DNA of 64,000 nucleotides from Streptosporangium sp. NBC_01495 (GCF_036250735.1 NZ_CP109430.1:7502001-7566000); one strand, 5' to 3'. Positions 35,801 through 51,270 are shown, numbered from the stretch's first letter. Made by a program: numbers and translations. Notes: generated by a model from the sequence alone, not told the origin.

Positions 35801-37802
35801 CGCCGAGGGAGTCCACGATCCCGGCGATCGTCGGGTTGTCGAAGAAGGCGTCCAGGGAGACCTCGACGTCCAGGCGCTTGCGCATGCGGGCGATGATCTG
35901 CGTGATGGTGAGGGAGTGGCCGCCCAGATCGAAGATGTCGTCGTCGTCGGCGATCGGTGAGATGCCCAGTACTTCCTCCCAGATCTCGCGCACCTGGTCG
36001 GTCAGCGTGGTGACGGAACCCATCTCGTTCTCCAGAATTTCGTGCAGTGACAGGTCGGGGTCGTGAGTGGCGCGTTCCAGAAGGAGACGCAGGTCGTCGG
36101 CGACCCGGGCGGCGTCGGGCACCGTCTCGGGGTCGTGGCGCAGGCTGATCTCCAGCCCGCCGGGGCCGTCCACGCACTGCAGGTGCAGCGCGCCGCGTAC
36201 CGCGTGGTTGAAGACGGTCCACTCCACCGATGCGTCGAGCCCGGTGAACACCGGGTCGGCGTCGCGGCGGGTGCGGTAGCTGACGGAGACGGGGACCAGC
36301 GCGGCGTGCGGCCGCAGGCGGGGCATCGCCCGGGAGAGCGGTACCCGGCGGAACCGGTAGACCTCCCGCAGCTCGGCGCGCAGCGCGGTGGCGAACTCGC
36401 GGAAGGTCGCCTCCGGGGACGGGCTGGAGGCGACCGGGAGCTCGTTGACGAACAGGCCGATGTGTCCGGCGGCCTCGGGGGGCCGGGTGGACAGGTCGAC
36501 GGCGGTGGTCACCGCGGTGTTGCCGTAGCCGAGGAGCAGGGTGTGCAGCGCGGCGAGCAGCACCTCGAACCGGGTCAGGCCGGGGGCCGGCGCGTCCGGG
36601 CCGGCAGACGTACCGGACGGCAGATCCGGAGACGTGCCGAACGGCGCACCGGAAGACGTGCCGGAGGGCACATCCGAGGCCGGACCGGAAGACGTGCCGG
36701 AGGGCAGGTCCGAAGCCGGACCGGACGGCGTACCGGAGGGCAGGTCCGAGGCCGGACCGGAAGACGTGCCGGAGGGCAGGTCCGAAGCCGGACCGGACGG
36801 CGTACCGGAAGACAGGCTGGGAGACGGACGGGACGGGATCGACGGGTTCACGGTGAACCGCAGCACCCGGCCCTCGCCCGCCCGCCGGGATTTCAGCGCG
36901 CGGCCGAGGACGACGGTCTCGCCGGGATCGCGCCAGCGGGGCTTCCAGAACTCCCGCGCGCCGGGAAGCACGGCCGCCACCCGCTCGCGCTCGGCCCGGC
37001 CGTGGTCGATGCCGGGCAGCGGGGGCGGCGGCTCGCCGTTGTGGAAGGCGGCCAGGTCGCGCACCAGGATGTCCTTCGACTGCCCGTCGAAGACCAGGTG
37101 GTGGGCGACGAAGAGAAGCAGGTGCCGTCCGGGGCCGGCCTCGAACAGGGTGAACCTGGCCAGCGGACCCTTCTCCAGGTCGAACGCGCGCAGGATCTCC
37201 TCCCGCACCGCCGCCCGCACGGCCGGCCCGTACCGCTCGCCGCTCCCGCCGTTTTCGCGGTGTTCACCGTGCTCGCCGTTCTCACCGTGTTCACCGCTCT
37301 CGGACGGCGAGTCCGGCGCACTCGGTGACTCCGGAAGATCTTGCGTGCCCGGCGGGGACCCGCCGGTGGCGTCGTCGGAGGAGTCAGAGGAGTCGGAGGA
37401 GATCGTCACCTGGCGTACGGGAACCGGAGCGCCGGGCACCAGCCGCAGCTCGTTGTCCACCTCCGCCACCACGCTGCCCAGCATCGGGTGCCGGGCGACC
37501 ACCGCCGCGCAGGCCGCCAGGAGCGCACCGGTGTCCAGGTCGCCGCGCAGGTGGACGAGTATCGGCATGTGGTAGGCGGCGCCCCCGCCCACGGTCTGCT
37601 CGGTCACCCACATCCCCTGCTGGGTGAACGTGACCTCCGGCATGCTCGCGGACACGGGACCGGACGCGCTCCCGGGCACAGGGACAGACGCGCTCCCTGA
37701 CACGGGACCGGACGTGCCTTCACCTGGCGGTCCGGGGGTGAGCCGGGACGTGGCGTTCCCCGGCGCCGGTTCGGAGGCGTTCTCGGACGGGAGCGGGGTC
37801 AT
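35793..37802 (-). CDS. NRPS condensation-carrier didomain protein
   Basis: A 669-residue C-PCP protein. An N-terminal Pro/Gly/Ser-rich stretch of ~50 residues leads into the C domain, whose catalytic HHLVFDG is at 234-240, and the C-terminal PCP has Ser630 in DLGGHSLT. Two low-complexity insertions interrupt the C domain: an acidic/His-rich one (SDSSDSSDDATGG to HGENGEHGEH) and a Ser/Gly/Pro one made of 12-residue tandem units (see the repeat at 36600-36810). No adenylation domain is present, so its carrier must be loaded by the adenylating enzyme encoded just upstream or by the E2 protein. It overlaps its neighbours on both sides, and an internal ATG at residue 54 is an alternative start. 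Confidence 0.88.
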   Translation of the reverse strand: MTPLPSENASEPAPGNATSRLTPGPPGEGTSGPVSGSASVPVPGSASGPVSASMPEVTFTQQGMWVTEQTVGGGAAYHMPILVHLRGDLDTGALLAACAAVVARHPMLGSVVAEVDNELRLVPGAPVPVRQVTISSDSSDSSDDATGGSPPGTQDLPESPSAPDSPSESGEHGENGEHGEHRENGGSGERYGPAVRAAVREEILRAFDLEKGPLARFTLFEAGPGRHLLLFVAHHLVFDGQSKDILVRDLAAFHNGEPPPPLPGIDHGRAERERVAAVLPGAREFWKPRWRDPGETVVLGRALKSRRAGEGRVLRFTVNPSIPSRPSPSLSSGTPSGPASDLPSGTSSGPASDLPSGTPSGPASDLPSGTSSGPASDVPSGTSSGAPFGTSPDLPSGTSAGPDAPAPGLTRFEVLLAALHTLLLGYGNTAVTTAVDLSTRPPEAAGHIGLFVNELPVASSPSPEATFREFATALRAELREVYRFRRVPLSRAMPRLRPHAALVPVSVSYRTRRDADPVFTGLDASVEWTVFNHAVRGALHLQCVDGPGGLEISLRHDPETVPDAARVADDLRLLLERATHDPDLSLHEILENEMGSVTTLTDQVREIWEEVLGISPIADDDDIFDLGGHSLTITQIIARMRKRLDVEVSLDAFFDNPTIAGIVDSLGDD
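36600..36810. repeat. 36-bp tandem repeat inside the C-PCP gene
   Basis: Several units of 36 bases encode DLPSGTSSGPAS-type 12-residue repeats in the condensation domain. Copies are nearly identical, with Ser/Pro alternation at one position, suggesting recent expansion. The frame is preserved throughout. Confidence 0.85.
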
Positions 37803-39256
37803 CGCGCGCCCTCCGTCGTCCGGCGCAGGGCCTTCTTGTCGACCTTGCCGCCGGCGTTGCGCGGCAGGGCGTCGACCGTGACGACGTGCGCGGGCAGTTC
37901 GTGCGGGGCCAGGCGATCCTTGAGGAAGATCCGCAGGTCCTCGGGGGTGAGGGGCTCCCTGGTGACGAGGGCCACGGTGACGACGGTCCCGAGCACGGGG
38001 TGGGGAACCCCGAACGCGGCGGCCTCGACCACGGCCGGGTGCCGGTAGACGACCTCCTCGATGTGGATCGTGGAGACTTTGAAGGCCCCGGACTTCACCA
38101 CGTCGCTCTCGCGGTCGACGAGGTAGAGGTAGCCGTCGGCGTCGATGTAGCCGAGGTCGCCCATCCGCACCCAGCCGTCGCGGAAGGTCCCGCTGTCGGG
38201 GTCGCCGTAGTAGGCGCGCGGCGCCGCGGGGGATCGCATCCAGACCTCCCCGGTCTCCCCCGCCGCCAGCGGCTCCCCCTCCACGGTGGCGATCCTGACC
38301 CGTCCCCCGGCGATGGCTCGGCCGACGCTTCCCGGCCGGTCGGGGTCGAACATCATGACCGTCTGAGCCGGGGCGGCCTCGGTCGAGGTGTAGTAGTTGG
38401 TGATCGTCGCGTTGGGGAAGGCCATGGTCAGCGCCTGGGCGACGGCCGAGGGCAGCGGCGCGGCGGCCGAACCGAGCAGCAGCACGCTGGACAGGTCGTG
38501 CCGTTCGGCCACCCCCGCGTTGACCAGCTCGATGGCCATCGCGGGGACCAGGAAGACCGTCCCCGCGCGGTACGACTCGATCAGCGAGGCGAAACGGGCC
38601 GGGGTGAAGCGCGGCAGCGTCACGACGGCCGGCTGGGCGTCGAGCGCGTTGATCAGCATCGCCTGCCCGGCGTTGGTCCCGATCGGGAAGGCGTGGACGA
38701 GATGCCGGGAGTGCGCGAACGGGCGGCGTTTGGCACCGCAGCCGTAGGCCAGATTGGCATGGGTGGCCGAGACGCCCTTGGGACGGCCGGTCGTACCGGA
38801 GGTGTAGAGGATCTGGGCGAGATCTCCGGGCTCCGGAGGCGCGATATCGGCCTTGTCGTAGGACGTCTCGACGTTCAGACCGTCGACCGTGGCGCTCCAG
38901 CCGACCTCGGGCACGGCGAGACCCGCGGCGTGGACGACGCCGGTCGCGCGGCAGTTCTCCAGCATGAAACGCAGGTCATCGAGGGTGAGGCGGTCGGAGA
39001 GCGGTACGGCCACCCCTCCGGCCGCCAGGACCCCGCAGAACGCCACGGCGTAGTCCGCCCAGTCCGCGGCCCCGAACACCAGACCCACCCGGTCGCCCCG
39101 GGCGACACCCCGCGCGACCAGGCTGTTCGCGAGCGCGGTGGACCGCTCGTGCCACTGGCGGTAGGTGAGCTGAGTCGAGCCGTGCACGATCAGCGCGACC
39201 CCGTCGGGGTCGGTGAGTGCCCGGTCTCTGAGCAGTTGGGGGACGGTCAGGTTCAC
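37799..39256 (-). CDS. Stand-alone adenylating enzyme (acyl/aminoacyl-AMP ligase)
   Basis: A 485-residue ANL-superfamily ligase that activates a carboxylic acid as its adenylate and passes it to a carrier or CoA. Motifs are YTSGTTGRPKG (A3), YYTSTEAAP in the place of A5, GDLGYIDADGYLYLVDRESD (A7/A8) and the C-terminal Lys in GGKVDKKAL (A10). The overall form is closer to CoA/acyl ligases than to amino-acid A domains, so the substrate may not be an amino acid. The start chosen is a GTG eight bases after GGGAGG; a TTG one codon earlier is possible. It is first in the leftward operon and overlaps the C-PCP gene by four bases, so that protein's carrier is the likely acceptor. Confidence 0.87.
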   Translation of the reverse strand: MNLTVPQLLRDRALTDPDGVALIVHGSTQLTYRQWHERSTALANSLVARGVARGDRVGLVFGAADWADYAVAFCGVLAAGGVAVPLSDRLTLDDLRFMLENCRATGVVHAAGLAVPEVGWSATVDGLNVETSYDKADIAPPEPGDLAQILYTSGTTGRPKGVSATHANLAYGCGAKRRPFAHSRHLVHAFPIGTNAGQAMLINALDAQPAVVTLPRFTPARFASLIESYRAGTVFLVPAMAIELVNAGVAERHDLSSVLLLGSAAAPLPSAVAQALTMAFPNATITNYYTSTEAAPAQTVMMFDPDRPGSVGRAIAGGRVRIATVEGEPLAAGETGEVWMRSPAAPRAYYGDPDSGTFRDGWVRMGDLGYIDADGYLYLVDRESDVVKSGAFKVSTIHIEEVVYRHPAVVEAAAFGVPHPVLGTVVTVALVTREPLTPEDLRIFLKDRLAPHELPAHVVTVDALPRNAGGKVDKKALRRTTEGAR

Positions 39257-39622
39257 CAAGTGAACCTCCCACTAAAGATCGGATGTATATGCCTTCGGTG
39301 TGTGCGAGCACCGAGGGCACTACAGGAAAGAATCTTTACTATTTAAAATCGAGCGTCAGTCTTACATGATCGTAAGGGTCGCGCAAGACTTTGGGGAGAG
39401 GTTCACAGAGGCAACAAAACCCGCGCGAAAGTGACCCTTGCGCCCTCAGGGCGAAGGTGTAACACTGACGACCGCAGAACTAACTGGAAAGTTTCTTTCC
39501 AAAAAGAAACCTTCTCAATGCCCGCCCAACTGGGCAAATGTGCACAGAGCGGGCTTTTTGCGTACCAACCTCCAACGCGATTGCGTGAACTACCGGGCCC
39601 GCGGCCGACAAAGGAGCCCTGC
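39257..39622. promoter_or_regulatory. Divergent intergenic region controlling both halves of the NRPS cluster
   Basis: A 366-base region distinctly more A+T rich than its flanks. It must hold promoters for the leftward operon and the rightward one. At its left edge GTTCAC-CAA-GTGAAC (39251-39265) is a perfect small palindrome over the leftward start. The right half has several alternative hairpins, listed separately. I cannot assign -35/-10 elements with confidence. Confidence 0.6.
39486..39559 (+). promoter_or_regulatory. Leader hairpins, possible attenuator of the rightward NRPS operon
   Basis: Two pairs of mutually exclusive stems are visible. GGAAA/TTTCC (39486-39500) competes with GTTTCTT/AAGAAAC (39491-39510). 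GCCC/GGGC (39524-39535) competes with GCCCGC (39520-39525) pairing to GCGGGC (39549-39554), which is followed directly by TTTTT. The last is terminator-like, with a rare U-tract for this genome. It lies 64 bases upstream of the synthetase start codon. Confidence 0.45.
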
Positions 39623-46129
<6,507 letters not shown>

Positions 46130-46130
46130 G

Positions 46131-46304
46131 ATGGGTTACCGCGTCGTGGTCAACCACGAGGAGCAGTACTCGATCTGGCCGGACGGCCGGGACCTCCCGG
46201 ACGGCTGGCGGGAGGAGGGCGTCTCCGGTACCAAGGAGGACTGCCTCGCCCACATCGACCGCGTCTGGACCGATCTGCGCCCGCTCAGCGCGAGAAGATC
46301 GTGA
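46131..46304 (+). CDS. MbtH-like NRPS accessory protein
   Basis: A 57-residue protein that binds NRPS adenylation domains and supports their folding and activity. The family pattern is complete: [31 protein letters not shown] and [10 protein letters not shown], with the conserved Trp residues at the A-domain interface. It starts one base after the synthetase stop codon and so is made together with it. Its presence implies that at least one A domain in the cluster is MbtH-dependent. Confidence 0.97.
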   Translation: MGYRVVVNHEEQYSIWPDGRDLPDGWREEGVSGTKEDCLAHIDRVWTDLRPLSARRS

Positions 46305-46379
46305 AAGATGCTGAGATGTCCGACGGCTGGATCCGGATCCCGGCGAGAGGCGCCGGAGACCGTACGAGAGGGGCTGGCA

Positions 46380-46631
46380 ATGGTTAGGGAACGGCTCGCG
46401 GCGATGGTGGCCTCGGCCTCCGACGGAGCGGTCACGGCCAGGGAGGCACTGGCCGCCACGGTCCCGCTGTCCGCGCTGGGGGTCACCTCCCTGGCGCAGA
46501 TGCGGCTGATCGACGCGGTGGAGACCGAGTTCGGGGTGGAGATCGACCTGTCGGGCGACGGGTTCGACCTGCTGGACGACCTCGACGCGCTGGAACGCCA
46601 CATCAACGAGGCGCGGCGCGCGCATTCCTGA
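46380..46631 (+). CDS. Stand-alone peptidyl/acyl carrier protein
   Basis: An 83-residue carrier protein. The phosphopantetheine site is Ser37 in LGVTSLAQM; the surrounding LSALGVTSL...LIDAVETEFGVEIDL is typical of free-standing carriers. The ATG chosen has GAGAGGGG about seven bases upstream; the frame extends 24 codons farther without family likeness. It lies between the MbtH-like gene and a free condensation protein. A free carrier next to a free condensation enzyme suggests that these two act together, in trans to the modular synthetases. It has no loading enzyme of its own nearby except the adenylating enzyme at 37799-39256. Confidence 0.88.
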   Translation: MVRERLAAMVASASDGAVTAREALAATVPLSALGVTSLAQMRLIDAVETEFGVEIDLSGDGFDLLDDLDALERHINEARRAHS

Positions 46632-46656
46632 ACGCATTTCCGAACGGGGGAAACAC

Positions 46657-48075
46657 ATGGACATCCGGTTCTCGGGGAGCCGATCGGGGACGGCACCGCT
46701 GACCTGGGGGCAGCGGGCCATCTGGGACACGATCCAGAAGACGGCACCGGACGACCACTACTTCAACTTCGGCCGCGTGCTCGCCGTGCCCAGGCGGGCC
46801 AGGCCGCTCACCGTGGCGGGGGCGGCCGAGGTACTGCGCACGCTGGTGGAACGGCACGAGTCCCTGCGCACCAGGCTGGGCGAGGCGCCGTACGGGAAGG
46901 CCGTCCACGCGAGCGGCACGGTAGCCGACGGGAGCGGCCTCCACCCGGGCGGCACGGCACCGTACGGAGGCGGTGCCCGGGAGGGCGGCGGCGCGGAGCC
47001 GTGGCAGGTGCTGGCGACCGGCGGCTCCATCCCGGTCACCGTGTCGGAGGGCGACCCCGAGCGGCTGCGGGACGCGCTGGCGGAGACCGCGTTCGACTAC
47101 GGGAACGAGTGGCCGCTCAGGATCGGGCTCGTCGTCGACCGCGACGAGGTCACCCACATCGTGCTCGTCTTCTGCCATCTGGCCGCCGACGGCCTCGGGG
47201 CCGAGGTGACGGTCACGGACCTGCGGCTGCTCCTGCTGCGCGGTTCCGTACCCGGACCGCCCCCGCCCTCGCCGCTGGAGCTGGCCCGCTGGCAGGGCTC
47301 GGAGCAAGGCTTGAAGGTCGCGGCGGTGGCCGCGGCACACTGGGAGAGCGAGTACCGGCGCATCCCCCCGACGATGTTCGACCGGCGGGCGGACGCCCCC
47401 GCGGACCCCCCGATCTGGCGGGCCCACCTCGTCTCCCGGGCGATGGACCTGGCCGTGCAGCGGATCGCCGCGTTGAGGGGCGCGAGCACCTCGACCGTCC
47501 TGCTCACCGCCGCGTCCGTGCTGGCCGGGAGGGTGAACGGCCACGACATGAGCGCGATGCTGCCGATCGTGGGCAACCGCTTCCGGGGAGACACCGTCAA
47601 CGCGGTCACCACGCTCTCCCAGGAGGGCCTGTTCGTGCTGGACCTGCGCGAGGGCGGTTTCACCGAGCTGCTGCGCGCGGCCAAGCCCGCCGCGCTGCGC
47701 GCCTACCAGTCCGCCTATCACGACCCGGACGACCGGGACCGGCTCACCGAACGGGCCAGCCGGGAGCGGGGCGTGCGGATCCACCCGTACTGCTGCTTCA
47801 ACGACATGCGCTTCACCGACCGGGTGGACGCCTCCCCCGACGAGCCGAGCGTGCGGCGGGCACTGAACGAGACGACCCTCACCTGGCCGCTCAGCCAGGA
47901 GCGGCTCAACTGCCGGTTCTGCCTGCACGTGACCGGCGAGCCCGGCGGGCTGGGCGTCTCGCTCACCGCCGACACCGGCTACCTTTCCCGCCCCGCCATG
48001 GAACGCTACCTGCTCGACCTGGAGTCCTTGCTGGTCGAGGCCGCGTTCCGCGAGGTGCTGGAGCCGGTCGGTTGA
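46657..48075 (+). CDS. Free-standing condensation-domain protein
   Basis: A 472-residue protein built as a single condensation domain of the chloramphenicol-acetyltransferase-like fold. The N-terminal block LTWGQRAIWDTIQ corresponds to the C1 motif, and RHESLRTRLGE to C2. The catalytic motif is CHLAADG (173-179), so the second His and the Asp-Gly of HHxxxDG are kept while the first His is Cys. A Gly-rich insertion (SGTVADGSGLHPGG...) lies near residue 90. It starts 25 bases after the carrier gene, with GGGGGA upstream. It may form an amide or ester between the free carrier's cargo and an acceptor, or act in chain release. Confidence 0.85.
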   Translation: MDIRFSGSRSGTAPLTWGQRAIWDTIQKTAPDDHYFNFGRVLAVPRRARPLTVAGAAEVLRTLVERHESLRTRLGEAPYGKAVHASGTVADGSGLHPGGTAPYGGGAREGGGAEPWQVLATGGSIPVTVSEGDPERLRDALAETAFDYGNEWPLRIGLVVDRDEVTHIVLVFCHLAADGLGAEVTVTDLRLLLLRGSVPGPPPPSPLELARWQGSEQGLKVAAVAAAHWESEYRRIPPTMFDRRADAPADPPIWRAHLVSRAMDLAVQRIAALRGASTSTVLLTAASVLAGRVNGHDMSAMLPIVGNRFRGDTVNAVTTLSQEGLFVLDLREGGFTELLRAAKPAALRAYQSAYHDPDDRDRLTERASRERGVRIHPYCCFNDMRFTDRVDASPDEPSVRRALNETTLTWPLSQERLNCRFCLHVTGEPGGLGVSLTADTGYLSRPAMERYLLDLESLLVEAAFREVLEPVG

Positions 48076-48124
48076 GCGTCCCACCCACGACCGGGGCCCG
48101 AAGACCGCACTCTGGAGGTATCCG

Positions 48125-49957
48125 ATGACGGTCCACGCCTACGCCGAGTCGACGTCCTGCGTCCAGGGCGGCGCGCTCCGCTTCCACCTCGCCCGCGCCT
48201 CCCGCGCCCCGCTGCGCGGCTCGGTGCTGGTCGAGGACGTGGCCGCGGACCTGGCCGTGCTCGACGGGGAGTTCACCGGGCCGGTGTGGACGCTCGACGT
48301 CCCCCCCGGCTGGCGCAGCTCGCTCTACCGCGCGATCTTCACCACCGACGAGGGCACCTGCGAGGTCTACTTCGTCGTACGGGCTGCCCGTCCCCGCTCG
48401 CCGATCCTGCTGTCGATCCCGTTCCCGACCTGGCAGGCCTACAACCGGGCGGGTATCCCCGGCGAGTCCATCTACTGGAGCGAGCAGCCGACCCGCGCCT
48501 CGCGCGTCTCCTTCGACCGGCCCGGCGGCGGGCCGCCGCCCGAACGCTGGGAGGAGGGCATGATCCGCTGGCTGGGTCCGGCCGGGTACGACGTCGACTA
48601 CTGCTCGGCCCTGGACCTGCACGAGGGGCGCGAGTTGCTCTCCGGCTACCGGCTGCTGATGGTCAGCGGGCACGACGAGTACTGGTCGGCGGGGATGCGC
48701 GACAGCGTCGAGGAGTTCGTCCGACGGGGCGGCAACATGGCCGTCTTCTCCGGCAACACCTGCTGGTGGCAGTTCCGGCTGGAGGACGACGGGCGCACCA
48801 TGGTCTGCTACCGCGACGCGATCGCCGACCCGATGGCCGCCGTGGACCCCGCCCTCACGACGGTCGAGTGGTCCAGCGCGCCGGTGAACCGCCCGGAGAA
48901 CGGCCTGACCGGGGTCAGCTTCCGGCGCGGCGCCGGGACCTGGGGCCCGTACATGCAGCTCATGCACGAGGAGTCCTACACCGTCCGGTTCCCCGAGCAC
49001 TGGGTGTTCGAGGGCACCAAGATGGACGAGGGCGACACGTTCGGCAGGGGGGCCATCGGCTACGAGACCGACGCCTGCGACTTCGTCGAGGAGGACGGCG
49101 TCCCGGTGGCCACCGGGCGCGACGGCACCCCGCCGTCCTTCGTCATCCTGGCCACCGCCGACCTGCGGCACTGGCACCGGTACGGCCAGGGCGGCATGGC
49201 CACCATGGGCGTCTTCGGCCTCGGCGCCGGGACGGTGTTCACCGCCTCCACCGTGAACTGGGGCAACACCCTGCACGACCCGGTCGTGGACCGGATCACC
49301 CGCAACGTGCTGGACCGGCTGTCGGTGCGCGCGGGCGGCTGGGAGACCATCGGCGGCGCGGACGAGGTCGGCGCGCTCACCGTGTTCGACTCCCTGCTGT
49401 ACGGCGTCACCCCGGGCGGCTCGCTGCTCACCCGCGAGGTCTCCGACCAGAACCTGCGCTGGCGCCCCGCGGGCACCGCCCCCGCACTGGTCGCCCTGGC
49501 CACCCCCAGGGAGGCCACCGCCGTCCACCCGATCGGCCTGTACGGCCTCACCGCCGACGACCGGCTCGTCTACCGCGACCCCGAGGACGGCTGGACCACC
49601 CTCGCCGACGGGCCCCGCGGCGGGGTCGGCCTGGGCATGGTGAACGGCGAGCTGTTCGCCGCCGCCGCGGAGGGCCTGTGGCTGCTCGACCCGGAGACCT
49701 CCTCCTGGAGCCTGGTCGAGGCCGGCGCCGGCGCCGTGGCGCTGGCCGCGATGAACGGCCGGCTGTACATGGTGGACGCGGACGGCCGGATCAGCACGCG
49801 GCTGCCGGTGGCGACCCCGGCCGGATGGGCCGACCTGTGCGACGCGGGCGGCTGCACCGTACTGACCGGGCACGCGGGCACCCTGATCGGCACCGCCCCC
49901 GACCGCCCCCTGCTCCGGCGCTCGAATCTCCTGAGGGAGGCGGCGCCCACGCCATGA
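48125..49957 (+). CDS. N,N-dimethylformamidase large-subunit-like protein with C-terminal propeller repeats
   Basis: A 610-residue protein. The first ~390 residues contain the domain known from the catalytic subunit of dimethylformamidase: YFVVRAARPRSPILLSIPFPTWQAYNRAG, the block YDVDYCSALDLHEG, VSGHDEYWS, and the GTVFTASTVNWGNTL region before the C terminus of the domain. About 200 residues of short beta repeats follow (LYGVTPGGSLLTRE, LYGLTADDRLVYRD, LWLLDPETSSWSLV, LYMVDADGRISTR), likely a propeller. There is no signal peptide. The gene follows the condensation gene by 49 bases, with CTGGAGGT upstream, so it is likely the last gene of the rightward operon. A hydrolytic or amide-cleaving tailoring role is an inference from the family name only. 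Confidence 0.8.
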   Translation: MTVHAYAESTSCVQGGALRFHLARASRAPLRGSVLVEDVAADLAVLDGEFTGPVWTLDVPPGWRSSLYRAIFTTDEGTCEVYFVVRAARPRSPILLSIPFPTWQAYNRAGIPGESIYWSEQPTRASRVSFDRPGGGPPPERWEEGMIRWLGPAGYDVDYCSALDLHEGRELLSGYRLLMVSGHDEYWSAGMRDSVEEFVRRGGNMAVFSGNTCWWQFRLEDDGRTMVCYRDAIADPMAAVDPALTTVEWSSAPVNRPENGLTGVSFRRGAGTWGPYMQLMHEESYTVRFPEHWVFEGTKMDEGDTFGRGAIGYETDACDFVEEDGVPVATGRDGTPPSFVILATADLRHWHRYGQGGMATMGVFGLGAGTVFTASTVNWGNTLHDPVVDRITRNVLDRLSVRAGGWETIGGADEVGALTVFDSLLYGVTPGGSLLTREVSDQNLRWRPAGTAPALVALATPREATAVHPIGLYGLTADDRLVYRDPEDGWTTLADGPRGGVGLGMVNGELFAAAAEGLWLLDPETSSWSLVEAGAGAVALAAMNGRLYMVDADGRISTRLPVATPAGWADLCDAGGCTVLTGHAGTLIGTAPDRPLLRRSNLLREAAPTP

Positions 49958-50002
49958 CGGGGGCGGCGCCCACCTCGTGTCGGAGGCGGGGTGCCTACTC
50001 CG

Positions 50003-50021
50003 TGACTCTCCCGTCCGGGAG
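50003..50021. terminator. Weak hairpin between convergent genes
   Basis: CTCCC and GGGAG pair around a four-base loop in the 146-base gap between the dimethylformamidase-like gene and the FAD monooxygenase gene. It is the best candidate stop signal there. Confidence 0.25.
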
Positions 50022-50103
50022 TCCCCTCGTGGCGGGTTCGAAGCCACCGCTCCTCGGGGCGCGTTCGTGCCGCCGTCGTCAACCGCGGTGAAACCTCCGC
50101 TTC

Positions 50104-51270
50104 TCAGGGCGCGGCGGAGGTCCCGGTGAGCGCCGGGTAGTCCTTGAGCTCGATATCCGTGGCGAACCTGTCCGTCACCCTGAGCATCGCCCGCAGCAGG
50201 AACCGGCGCTTGAAGACCCAGTTGCGCATCCTGATCCGCCGCCACGTCGCCGGGGCGAGAAAGGGACCGGCGCTACCCTGTTTTGCCACCTTGGCGTAGC
50301 CGCGGAAGGCCTCCTCGTACTCGCGGAACGCAGTCCGGTGGTCGCCACCGGCCGCCGCCAGCTCCCCGGCCAGCACGTACGCGCCCACGACGGCCAGGCC
50401 GGTGCCGAAGCCGCCCAGGGTGTTGCCGTAGGCGGCGTCGCCGAGCAGCACCACCCTGCCCCTGGCGTAGCGGTCGATCTCGACCCGGCTGAGCGAGTCG
50501 AGGTAGAGCTCGCGCGCCTCCGGCAGCCTGGCCATGAGCTCGGGGATCCGCCAGCCCATCCCCCGGTAGGCATCGGCCAGGACGCGTTTGTGCTGCTCGA
50601 CGTCGTCGCGGTCGAGGTCGAGCGGCTCGGAGGCGAAGACGAGGAACGCGGGCGACTTGGGGCCGCCGAGCGCCGCCATCCGGCCGGGCTCGTTGTACAT
50701 CACATTGCCGGAACCGGCACCGAGGTCGGCCAGCGCGTAGTAGTGACCGAGGAAGCGCACGTAGTCGGACTCGGGGCCGAAGGCGAGCCGCCGCACGTTG
50801 GAGTGGATGCCGTCGGCGCCCACCACGAGGTCGAAGGTACGCGGCGCGCCGCGCTCGAAGGTGACGTGCACGCCGCCCGCCGTGTCGGTCAACGAGGTGA
50901 TGGAGTCGCCGAAGACGTACTCGCAGTCCGCCTCGGTCCTCTCGTACAGCAGGGCGGCGAGGTCGCCGCGGAGGATCTCGATGTCGCCGCCGGTGAACTC
51001 ACCGGGCATGACCGCCAGCCGCCTGCCGTCCGCGTCGACGATGGTCTGGTCGGTCCCGCCGGTCTGGCGCCTCCGCACCTCCCGGAGGATTCCCATCCGC
51101 TCCAGCACGACGCGGTGGGTCTCACCCTTGAAGTCGACGGCCTGGCCGCCGGGACGGAGCGCGGGCGCCCTCTCGACGACGGTGACGGTGTGGCCGGAGC
51201 GGCTCAGCCAGTGGGCGAGCGCGGGCCCGGCGATGCTCGCACCGGAGATGAGGACCGTGGTGTTCTTCAT
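50104..51270 (-). CDS. FAD-dependent monooxygenase (group A)
   Basis: A 388-residue flavoprotein hydroxylase. The dinucleotide-binding fold is at the N terminus (VLISGASIAGPALAHWL, with the later Glu in VVERAP), the DG motif is VVGADGIHSNVR and the GD motif is GRVVLLGDAAYGNTLGGFG. It would use NAD(P)H and O2 to hydroxylate or oxidise a small molecule. The ATG giving MKNTTVLISGA is preferred over one 23 codons upstream. It converges on the NRPS operon and lies downstream of the regulator on the same strand, so it may tailor the peptide or be unrelated. The substrate cannot be read from the sequence. Confidence 0.9.
   Translation of the reverse strand: MKNTTVLISGASIAGPALAHWLSRSGHTVTVVERAPALRPGGQAVDFKGETHRVVLERMGILREVRRRQTGGTDQTIVDADGRRLAVMPGEFTGGDIEILRGDLAALLYERTEADCEYVFGDSITSLTDTAGGVHVTFERGAPRTFDLVVGADGIHSNVRRLAFGPESDYVRFLGHYYALADLGAGSGNVMYNEPGRMAALGGPKSPAFLVFASEPLDLDRDDVEQHKRVLADAYRGMGWRIPELMARLPEARELYLDSLSRVEIDRYARGRVVLLGDAAYGNTLGGFGTGLAVVGAYVLAGELAAAGGDHRTAFREYEEAFRGYAKVAKQGSAGPFLAPATWRRIRMRNWVFKRRFLLRAMLRVTDRFATDIELKDYPALTGTSAAP

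Noticed and set aside
39431-39622. A longer N terminus for the rightward NRPS
   Set aside because: The added 64 residues come from the AT-rich leader with hairpins; the GTG at 39623 has AAAGGAG at ideal distance and begins just before the C domain.
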